Notes under the pieces: model-generated
Database searches by the model: none
What the model saw: only the letters and a program-made list of their open reading frames with translations
What the model was told of the DNA's origin: nothing
In this document: one piece after another, positions 56,148 to 64,000 of the stretch
How positions within the stretch are numbered: the first letter of the stretch is position 1
How the letters are laid out: every line of letters begins with the position of its first letter
Translations under genes and position numbers: made by a program
Assembly: GCF_026004075.1 (NCBI RefSeq)
Contig: NZ_BPIK01000001.1
Span: forward strand, 31,001-95,000
Direction: 5' to 3'
Length of the DNA stretch: 64,000 nt
Source of the DNA: Meiothermus sp.
GTDB taxonomy: Bacteria > Deinococcota > Deinococci > Deinococcales > Thermaceae

Positions 56148-56190
56148 ATGGCCGATAGCCCAGGGCCCACCGCTGCGGGCTGTCGGCCAT
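56148..56190 (+). promoter_or_regulatory. Intercistronic hairpin between tctC and tctB
   Basis: ATGGCCGATAGCCC and GGGCTGTCGGCCAT form a 14-bp stem with one G-U pair and a 15-base loop. No T-tract follows. Such hairpins after binding-protein genes usually protect the upstream mRNA from 3' decay. Confidence 0.75.
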
Positions 56191-56207
56191 ACGCTTGAGC
56201 CTCCTTT

Positions 56208-56639
56208 ATGACCGACCGCATCGTAGGCATCCTGATTTTGTTACTGGCCCTGGGGTATGGCCTCGAGGCCAGCCGGATGCAGGTGGGCTTCCTTTCCGAC
56301 CCCCTGGGCCCCCGGCCTTTCCCCTACATCATCGCCATTCTGGTGGGGCTTTCGGCCCTGTGGCTCCTCTTCAAGCCCGACCCCAACCCCACCTGGCCGG
56401 CCCCGCGCTTCTGGCCGGTGCTGGGGTTGGTGCTCCTGAGCCTGGTGGCCTACGCCTACCTGGTGGTTCCGCTGGGCTTTATCCTCACCACCACCCTCGA
56501 GATGACCCTGCTCTCGGTTTTGTTTGGGGCGCGCTGGTGGCAAGGCCTGGGCGGCGCGCTGGCCTTTACGCTGGCGGTCTACTTCCTGTTCACCGAAGGC
56601 CTGGGCGTAACCCTGCCGGTGGGCCGGATTTTCGGATAG
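56208..56639 (+). CDS. tctB: Tripartite tricarboxylate transporter small membrane subunit TctB
   Basis: A 143-residue protein with four predicted helices. It contains the TctB pattern GYGLEASRMQVGFLSDPLGPR and PYIIAILVGLSALWLLF after helix 1, then the VPLGFILTTTLEMTLLSVLFG pair and a C-terminal helix. It forms the membrane complex with TctA. The gene lies nine bases before tctA and about 70 bases after tctC. Confidence 0.9.
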   Translation: MTDRIVGILILLLALGYGLEASRMQVGFLSDPLGPRPFPYIIAILVGLSALWLLFKPDPNPTWPAPRFWPVLGLVLLSLVAYAYLVVPLGFILTTTLEMTLLSVLFGARWWQGLGGALAFTLAVYFLFTEGLGVTLPVGRIFG

Positions 56640-56648
56640 GAGCGGCCT

Positions 56649-58157
56649 ATGGACATCCTGCAAGCGCTTCTAAACGGTTTTGGGGTGGCCTTAGAGCCCC
56701 TCAACCTGCTCCTGGTGGTGCTGGGGTGCCTGGTGGGTACGCTCATCGGGGTGCTGCCCGGCATCGGCCCCATCAGCGGGGTGGCCCTGCTGGTGCCCCT
56801 CACCTTTGCCCTCAAGATGCCGCCCGAGTCGGCCCTGATTCTGCTGGCCGGCATCTACTACGGGGCCATGTACGGCGGCTCCACCACCAGCATCCTGCTC
56901 AACATCCCCGGCGAAACCTCGTCGGTGGTCACCGCAATTGACGGCAACAAGCTGGCCAAGCAGGGCAAAGCCGGCCCGGCCCTGGCCATGGCCGCCTGGG
57001 GCTCGTTTATCGCCGGAACCCTCTCGGTGGTGGGCCTGATGACCCTGGGCCCCTTGCTGGCCCAGTGGGCCATCCGCTTTGGGCCGGCCGAGTACTTCGC
57101 CCTGATGGTCTTTGGCTTCTCCACCCTCTCGGCCCTGGCGGGCAAGAACATGTTCAAAGCCCTGATTGCCACGGGCTTTGGCTTGATGCTGGCCACGGTG
57201 GGCCAGGATCCCCAGTCGGGTATCTCGCGCTACACCTTTGGTTTCTTGCAGCTCGAGGACGGCATGGATTTTCTGGTGGTAGCCATCGGCCTCTTCGCGG
57301 TGAGCGAGGTGCTCATGCTTCTGGAGGAGAAAACCCCTGGGGCCATGCGGGCCCAGGTGGGGCGCATCTACCTCTCCTTCAAGGACTTCATGGGCTCGCT
57401 CTTCACCATTCTGCGCAGCAGCGTGCTGGGCTTCCTGATTGGGGTTTTGCCCGGCGCGGGGGCCTCCATTGCCAGCTTTGTGGCCTACACCACCGAGAAG
57501 CGTCTCCTGGGCGATAAGGCCCGGTTTGGTGAGGGCGACCTGCGCGGGGTGGCCGCCCCCGAGTCGGCCAACAACGCCGCGGCGGGCGGGGCCATGATTC
57601 CCCTGCTCACCTTAGGCCTGCCCGGTAGCGGTACGACCGCCATCATGCTGGGGGCCCTGATGAGCCTGGGGGTGACGCCGGGGCCGCAGATGTTTCAGCA
57701 GCACCCCGAGGTGGTCTGGGGCCTGATTGCCTCGATGTACGTGGGCAACGCGGTGCTGTTGCTCCTGAACCTGCCCCTGGTGGGCCTTTTCGTGCGGCTT
57801 CTGGCGGTGCCGGCCTGGTTCCTGATTCCGGCGGTGCTGGCTATTAGCTTCATTGGGGTCTATGCGGTCAACAACAACCCCTTCGACCTGCTCCTGATGG
57901 CGGTGTTCGGGCTGGTGGGCTACCTGATGCGCAAGCTCGAGTTTCCCCTGGCCCCGGTGCTTTTGGGCCTGGTGCTGGGCTACCTGATGGAGATCAACCT
58001 GCGCCGGGCCATGACCATCAGCAACGGCGATGTGGGCTATCTGTTCAGCAGCCCCATTGCCGTTGGGCTGTGGGTGCTGGCGGGGCTCTCGCTGCTCGCG
58101 CCCGTGCTGGTGGCTCGCTTCCGCAAGCAGGGTTTGGGCGGCGACGAAGAGCTTTGA
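56649..58157 (+). CDS. tctA: Tripartite tricarboxylate transporter large membrane subunit TctA
   Basis: A 502-residue membrane protein with about eleven helices. TctA hallmarks are GTLIGVLPGIGPISGVALL near residue 35, YYGAMYGGSTTSILLNIPGE near 75, the mirrored GVLPGAGASIASFVAY near 270, and ESANNAAAGGAMIPLLTLGLPGS near 305. It is the permease for the tctC-bound carboxylate, driven by an ion gradient. The start follows AGGAG nine bases after tctB. Confidence 0.94.
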   Translation: MDILQALLNGFGVALEPLNLLLVVLGCLVGTLIGVLPGIGPISGVALLVPLTFALKMPPESALILLAGIYYGAMYGGSTTSILLNIPGETSSVVTAIDGNKLAKQGKAGPALAMAAWGSFIAGTLSVVGLMTLGPLLAQWAIRFGPAEYFALMVFGFSTLSALAGKNMFKALIATGFGLMLATVGQDPQSGISRYTFGFLQLEDGMDFLVVAIGLFAVSEVLMLLEEKTPGAMRAQVGRIYLSFKDFMGSLFTILRSSVLGFLIGVLPGAGASIASFVAYTTEKRLLGDKARFGEGDLRGVAAPESANNAAAGGAMIPLLTLGLPGSGTTAIMLGALMSLGVTPGPQMFQQHPEVVWGLIASMYVGNAVLLLLNLPLVGLFVRLLAVPAWFLIPAVLAISFIGVYAVNNNPFDLLLMAVFGLVGYLMRKLEFPLAPVLLGLVLGYLMEINLRRAMTISNGDVGYLFSSPIAVGLWVLAGLSLLAPVLVARFRKQGLGGDEEL

Positions 58158-58207
58158 AGTGTGAGGGGGCTTACGACCCCCACCTCCGGATGCGCTACCC
58201 TCGAGGC

Positions 58208-58513
58208 ATGGAACTCCTCGGTTGGTCGCTGGTAATTCTGGCCGTTCTGCTGGTCACGGGTTTGCTGGGGCCACTCCTGGGGGTGGTGCTGGCCGTTGCA
58301 GCCCTGCCGGCCCTGGCGGTGCTGGGGGTAATGCTCTTCCCGCTGCTGCTGGTGTTGCTGGTTCTGGGCCTGGTGCTGTGGGTGGTGGGCAGCGCTATTG
58401 GCGTGGCGGCGGGTCTGCTGGGGTTCTTGCTTCAGTGGGGATTGCCCCTCCTGCTGCTCCTGGCGGGCATCTGGCTGCTAACCCGAGCGCGCCGCCCGCG
58501 TTTGCAGACCTAA
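58208..58513 (+). CDS. Small hydrophobic membrane protein, unknown function
   Basis: A 101-residue protein that is almost entirely hydrophobic, with three or four predicted helices (SLVILAVLLVTGLLGPLLG, LFPLLLVLLVLGLVLWVVG, LLLLLAGIWLLT) and a short basic tail. TACCCT (58196-58201) lies six bases before the ATG, so it probably has its own leaderless promoter after tctA. A strong terminator follows. I do not recognise the family. Confidence 0.65.
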   Translation: MELLGWSLVILAVLLVTGLLGPLLGVVLAVAALPALAVLGVMLFPLLLVLLVLGLVLWVVGSAIGVAAGLLGFLLQWGLPLLLLLAGIWLLTRARRPRLQT

Positions 58514-58517
58514 AATA

Positions 58518-58545
58518 AAAAGCCCCCTCGAGCGAGGGGGCTTTT
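58518..58545. terminator. Terminator after the small membrane-protein gene
   Basis: AAAAGCCCCCTC and GAGGGGGCTTTT pair over 12 bp with a GAGC loop. It can work in both directions between this gene and the convergent helicase gene. Confidence 0.92.
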
Positions 58546-58666
58546 ATGTACCCCACGGAAAGCCTTGCGCCTTGGCCCGTCGCAGAAAACAGCGTGTTCT
58601 TGTTCAGGAACCTATTTGCGCTTCCCGCGGGGGCCCCAAGTTGTGGGGCTTTGCGTTTTCTGTCGC

Positions 58667-60349
58667 TTATCGGTACACGACCCGCCGGCGCTCCCCTTCG
58701 CGGCGTTCTTCGGCCTGGCCTTCGAAGGGACGCTCACCCTGGCTGCGGCGTTGTCCACTGCCTTCGCGGCGACCCTGACCCTGACGTTTGCCCTGACCGC
58801 GCACGAAGCCCTGTCCTTGGCGCTCGGACGGTCGGGCTTCAGCTGGAACCTCGGTGGCCTTGGTAAGGCGCAGGTCGCGCAGAGCGGTGTGATCCAGTTT
58901 GCCCAGATCCTCGGGACGGATGTCCACGTAGGCGGCCACATCCCCATCCAGGCGAATCCGGCCAATCTCGCCAGCGCCGGCACCCTTCAACACCGCCACG
59001 GCCCGGTTCACGCTGATGCGCGAGCCCGAGAGCTTGACCGTGACCCAGTTCTCCTCACCGGTAATCAGGCTCTTGGGGGTGGGCGCACCGCCCAGAATCA
59101 GGGCCAGCATGCCGGCCACGGCGTCTACGCCGCCTTCGGCAATCAGACGCTCGGCCTGTTCACGCCAGAGCTTTTTATCGGCCTCGGGTTGCTTGGCGAT
59201 GCGGCGGGCTAGCACGGCCCATTTAGCAGCCATGACCTCTTCGGGGGTGGGGGGGTTAACCCGCTTGAAGTTACGCTTGAGTTCGCGCTCGAGGGTCTCC
59301 AGCTCGCGCTTCTCACGCGGGCCGTAAAGAATCACCACCTTGCCCGAGCGCCCCGCCCGTCCGGTGCGGCCTGAGCGGTGCAGGTACGACTCGTTCTGGT
59401 CGGGCAGGCGGTAGTGCACCACCAGGTCTACCTCGGGGATGTCGAGACCTCGAGCCGCCACGTCGGTTGCCACCAGCACGCTCACCGCCCCACTGCGGAA
59501 GCGTTCCATCACCCGTTCACGGTCAATCTGGCCCATATCGCCGTGGATGGGGGCGGCGCTGTGGGCCCGGCTTTCCAAGCCCAGGGCCAGGTCGTTGCAC
59601 TCGGCCTTGGTGCTGGTAAAAACGATGGTGCGCTCGGGGGCGTAAGCAAAAAGCAGATCCGAAAGCACCGAGAGGCGGTTGTGAATAGGTGCTTGAATCG
59701 CCACTTCTTCGTAGGAGATGGCCTCGTCCTTGATCACGTTGATGTGGATGGCCGCCTTTTGGTAGCGCTCGGAGAGACGGCGCGCCCAGGTGGGCAGGGT
59801 GGCCGAGAACAGCAGGGTCTGCCGGGTGGGCGGGGTGGCCTCCAAGAGCTGCTCCACCGCTTCCTCGAAGCCCATCGAGAGCATCTCGTCGGCTTCGTCG
59901 AGCACGACAATCTCAACTTTGGAAAGGTTGAGCACGCGCTGCTCCATGTAGTCGATGGCCCGGCCTGGGGTGGCCACCACCACGTCGGTGCCGCGCCTGA
60001 GGGCTTCGGCCTGCTTGCCGTAACCGGTGCCACCGTAGATGGGGGTGATGGTCAGGTGTGGGGCCAGCCACTCCAGCTCTTTGGCTACCTGAAGGGCCAG
60101 CTCGCGGGTAGGGGTGAGAACAAAAGCCCTGGGGGCGCGCCCCCGCTCGTGAGCCGCGTCCAAACGGTTGGCGATGGGTATACCAAAGGCCAGGGTCTTG
60201 CCGGTACCGGTGCGGGCCTGGCCCAGCACGTCTTTGCCCTCGAGGGCCAGCGGGATGGCCGCGGCCTGGATGGGGGTGGCGGTGGTGAAACCTTTGGCCT
60301 GGAGGGCCTGGGCAACTTCGGGTCTTAACGTAAATGCGGAGAACTCCAT
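58667..60349 (-). CDS. DEAD-box RNA helicase, Hera-like
   Basis: A 560-residue helicase. It has the Q motif and motif I ARTGTGKTLAFG, motif Ia PTRELALQV, II LDEADEML, III LFSATLP, V ATDVAARGLDIP and VI HRSGRTGRAG. After the RecA-like domains come a dimerisation segment (about 365-420) and a DbpA-type RNA-binding domain. A basic Gly/Gln/Arg tail of about 50 residues (such as GQGKRQGQGRREG) follows, longer than in Thermus Hera (about 510). It likely remodels rRNA or mRNA. Its leader is unusually long. Confidence 0.94.
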   Translation of the reverse strand: MEFSAFTLRPEVAQALQAKGFTTATPIQAAAIPLALEGKDVLGQARTGTGKTLAFGIPIANRLDAAHERGRAPRAFVLTPTRELALQVAKELEWLAPHLTITPIYGGTGYGKQAEALRRGTDVVVATPGRAIDYMEQRVLNLSKVEIVVLDEADEMLSMGFEEAVEQLLEATPPTRQTLLFSATLPTWARRLSERYQKAAIHINVIKDEAISYEEVAIQAPIHNRLSVLSDLLFAYAPERTIVFTSTKAECNDLALGLESRAHSAAPIHGDMGQIDRERVMERFRSGAVSVLVATDVAARGLDIPEVDLVVHYRLPDQNESYLHRSGRTGRAGRSGKVVILYGPREKRELETLERELKRNFKRVNPPTPEEVMAAKWAVLARRIAKQPEADKKLWREQAERLIAEGGVDAVAGMLALILGGAPTPKSLITGEENWVTVKLSGSRISVNRAVAVLKGAGAGEIGRIRLDGDVAAYVDIRPEDLGKLDHTALRDLRLTKATEVPAEARPSERQGQGFVRGQGKRQGQGRREGSGQRRSQGERPFEGQAEERREGERRRVVYR

Positions 60350-60568
60350 ACTTCAAACGTCCTTTTTGGGTGTGGGCTGAATGCCTCGTGGGCGAAACCA
60401 ACCCTGTAGGGTTCGAGCCGCTCATCCCAGAAAGAACCGAATGTCCAAACTGTACCTAGGGGTAAGGATGTACGGCTTTGTTGAACCATGCGCCCGACCG
60501 CACCCTGCGGCTTCGAGTAGGCGCAACCCTTGCAGTGTGGGGGATGTGAAAGATTTTGTCAATAGCAG
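60350..60568 (-). promoter_or_regulatory. Long helicase leader with promoter
   Basis: No gene is supported in these 219 bases. On the minus strand TTGACA (60562-60557) is followed after 17 bases by CACACT (60539-60534), giving a leader of about 180 bases. A small hairpin (AACCCT/AGGGTT near 60409-60422) is visible. Long structured leaders are typical of cold-regulated helicase genes; this role is inferred. Confidence 0.5.
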
Positions 60569-61786
60569 CTACAATGCGCCTGGAAAGGGAATCACTTCTA
60601 CCAACTCGCCTTGCTGGGCTGAAAGCCCGACCTCGAGCACTACCAGGGCGTTTCCGACTGCCATTGACCTCAGCACTGCACTGGACTGATTTCCGGTGGT
60701 GGCTACGCGGTAGTGGTCGTCCTCCCAACGCAAGACAGCCCGGCGGTAGGCCCGGCGGGTGGGGTTGGCCTCAAACGGCGTATCGGCAATGGCCTTCACC
60801 CGGCCAAGGGGTGGGTCGGTACGTCCTTGCAGCTTGAAGAGCAAAGGCCGCCCGAAGAGTAAAAACGTGACCATGGCCGAGACTGGATTGCCAGGCAGGC
60901 CCATCAGGGGTAGTTCGTTCCAGGTAGCAAAAAGTAAAGGGCCACCGGGTTGTATTCGAACCTTCCAGAAGTGTATTTCACCCTCGCGCTCCAGTAATTG
61001 CCGCACGATGTCGTATTCCCCCATCGAAACCCCACCGGTGGTAATGAGCAAATCGAGTTGTCCAGCTCGCCGCAACTGGGTGCGCAGACCCTCTACATCA
61101 TCTGATATCTTCGGCAAAATGATAGGCTCACCGCCTGCCTCAGCTACCAAGCCTGCTACGGAGTAGCTGTTGGAGTTGTAGACCCCACCATAGGGCAAGG
61201 GCTCCCCCGGCTCAACCACTTCGTCTCCAGTAGATAAGATACCCACCCGGGGCCGCCTTATTACCGGTACGGTGGCATAACCCATCGCAGCGGCCAGCCC
61301 TACGCGTCCTGGCGTGAGCAGGTCGCCTTTACGCAGATAGATCTGCCCCTGCACCAGGTCGTCTCCCTTGCGGCGGATGTCGGCCGGTGATGCTGGCTTC
61401 ATCAGCCATACAAAACCATCCTCTCGCAAAGTGTCTTCTACTCGAATCACAGCACTTGCTCCATCTGGAATGGGGGCACCGGTAAAAACCTGGACTGCCT
61501 GGCCAGGCCCTATTTTCCCTGCAAAGGGTTTACCTGCAGGGGATTGCCCGATCACCTCGAGCCTGACCGGATTGCCCAGAGAAGCGCTTCGGGTGTCGGC
61601 CTCGAGGCAAGCATAACCGTCTACAGCTGTATCGTCGGCAGAGGGGTGATCGACGCTCGAGGCCAGGTCTTCACCCAAAACAGCACCATAGCTTGCTGCT
61701 AGAGGCAGATGCTCAATGCTTTGCAGAGGCTTAGCCTTTTGCAATACGATCTCTAAAGCTTCCTCGACAGAGAGATTCTGCTTCAT
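60569..61786 (-). CDS. moeA: Molybdopterin molybdotransferase
   Basis: MoeA (405 residues) inserts molybdate into adenylated molybdopterin. Motifs are SVEEALEIVL at the start, DHPSADDTAVDGYA, VFTGAPIPDGASAVI, the MoeA/MogA-like domain with GILSTGDEVVEPGEPL and TTGGVSMGEYDIV, and LMGLPGNPVSAMV. The C-terminal beta barrel follows. The ATG at 61786 lies seven bases after TAGGAT and gives the usual N-terminus. No other molybdenum gene is in the window. Confidence 0.94.
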   Translation of the reverse strand: MKQNLSVEEALEIVLQKAKPLQSIEHLPLAASYGAVLGEDLASSVDHPSADDTAVDGYACLEADTRSASLGNPVRLEVIGQSPAGKPFAGKIGPGQAVQVFTGAPIPDGASAVIRVEDTLREDGFVWLMKPASPADIRRKGDDLVQGQIYLRKGDLLTPGRVGLAAAMGYATVPVIRRPRVGILSTGDEVVEPGEPLPYGGVYNSNSYSVAGLVAEAGGEPIILPKISDDVEGLRTQLRRAGQLDLLITTGGVSMGEYDIVRQLLEREGEIHFWKVRIQPGGPLLFATWNELPLMGLPGNPVSAMVTFLLFGRPLLFKLQGRTDPPLGRVKAIADTPFEANPTRRAYRRAVLRWEDDHYRVATTGNQSSAVLRSMAVGNALVVLEVGLSAQQGELVEVIPFPGAL

Positions 61787-61952
61787 ATCCTTTATCCTAC
61801 CCGGCCCAGATTCCGAGCCTCGTAGCGAAAGACAAGCCATTTCCAAAAAACACCGCGCACCACGTGCACCACCGATACCAGCTTTGCCGATACGAATGCC
61901 CCTCTTCGTTCTAGTCTAAGCCCTTCAAAGGAGGGGTAAGGGGACACCCCTA

Positions 61953-61981
61953 TTGACACATCTCACCACCTTTGATATTCT
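61953..61981 (+). promoter_or_regulatory. rRNA promoter
   Basis: TTGACA (61953-61958) and TATTCT (61976-61981) with a 17-base spacer, about 165 bases before 23S rRNA. The 361 bases between moeA and 23S hold this promoter and an rRNA leader. I see no tRNA or 16S sequence in them. Confidence 0.85.
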
Positions 61982-62147
61982 TCTCGTTGCGCCGCGATAC
62001 GAAGTCAGGCGCGAGGATCATGAAAAAGGGGCTGTAGAGGAAGGAAGGAAGTCCATCCCAGGCTTCTATTTGCGATAGCGGTAGAGGTGTTATGGGGTGG
62101 GTTGGAATAGACCTTATCTTCAGGGGCGACTCTGAGGAGGGAATAAA

Positions 62148-64000
<1,853 letters not shown>

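Noticed and set aside
60405..60430. GGTTCGAG resembling a tRNA T-loop
   Set aside because: No acceptor, D or anticodon stems can be formed around it; it is part of a small AACCCT/AGGGTT hairpin in the helicase leader.

Overview
The window looks like a chromosomal segment of a Thermaceae bacterium, most likely Meiothermus or a close relative. The basis is gene content recognised from memory, not a search: a 477-residue ProRS with a C-terminal zinc-binding domain, a Hera-like DEAD-box helicase, a small GidA-related flavoprotein of the type known from Thermus, a 164-residue CarD, and a 23S rRNA gene that starts behind its own promoter with no 16S gene in front of it. Base composition is GC-rich but less extreme than Thermus. 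The hexamer CTCGAG is strikingly frequent in most genes. Many genes have a -10 hexamer (TANNNT) only 6-8 bases before the start codon, the signature of leaderless mRNAs.

Layout. 1-8976: partial ftsX, a DUF4388 protein, an alanine/Na+ symporter, ubiX, uppP, ispD-ispE, and a TPP riboswitch driving thiB-thiP. 8983-12024 (minus): an ABC-2 type export operon (NEW3-domain exoprotein, ATPase, permease). 12184-18097: hsp20 behind a perfect sigma-A promoter, a three-gene minus operon (DUF2227, DUF985 cupin, MFS), a TetR-CarD pair with overlapping genes, then GNAT and apgM. 18156-25969: secreted subtilase lipoprotein, proS-nth, PP2C phosphatase and dnaB. 26006-27747: a hypothetical gene split by an IS630-family element with TA duplication, imperfect terminal repeats and an A7 slippage site. 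27823-35518: uvrA, gyrA (with a terminator-like hairpin in its leader), glpK and a small calcium-motif coiled-coil protein.

35559-43202: a second DUF4388 protein, deoB, and the NAD salvage operon nrtR-nadM/Nudix-nadV with its promoter -10 buried in a palindromic operator. Glutamine synthetase III is divergent from nrtR. 43325-50364: DinB-like and DUF1905 genes, speA, a GidA-like gene, and a five-gene minus operon ending in mutY. 50456-54359: a lipoprotein gene with a dockerin-like end broken at a C7 tract, dcd, a membrane-anchored cyclophilin with a second strong internal start, and hisZ. 54448-58157: a GntR regulator with a FadR-type palindrome in its promoter, followed by the tripartite carboxylate transporter tctCBA. 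58208-61786: a small membrane protein, the helicase and moeA. 61953-64000: rRNA promoter, leader and about the first two thirds of 23S rRNA.

The most unusual structure is a 137-bp element present twice (46265-46401 and 52417-52553). It consists of two long hairpins whose arms are conserved while the loops vary. I found no CRISPR array, tRNA or phage module. Positions of motifs were read by eye, and family names come from recognised motifs.
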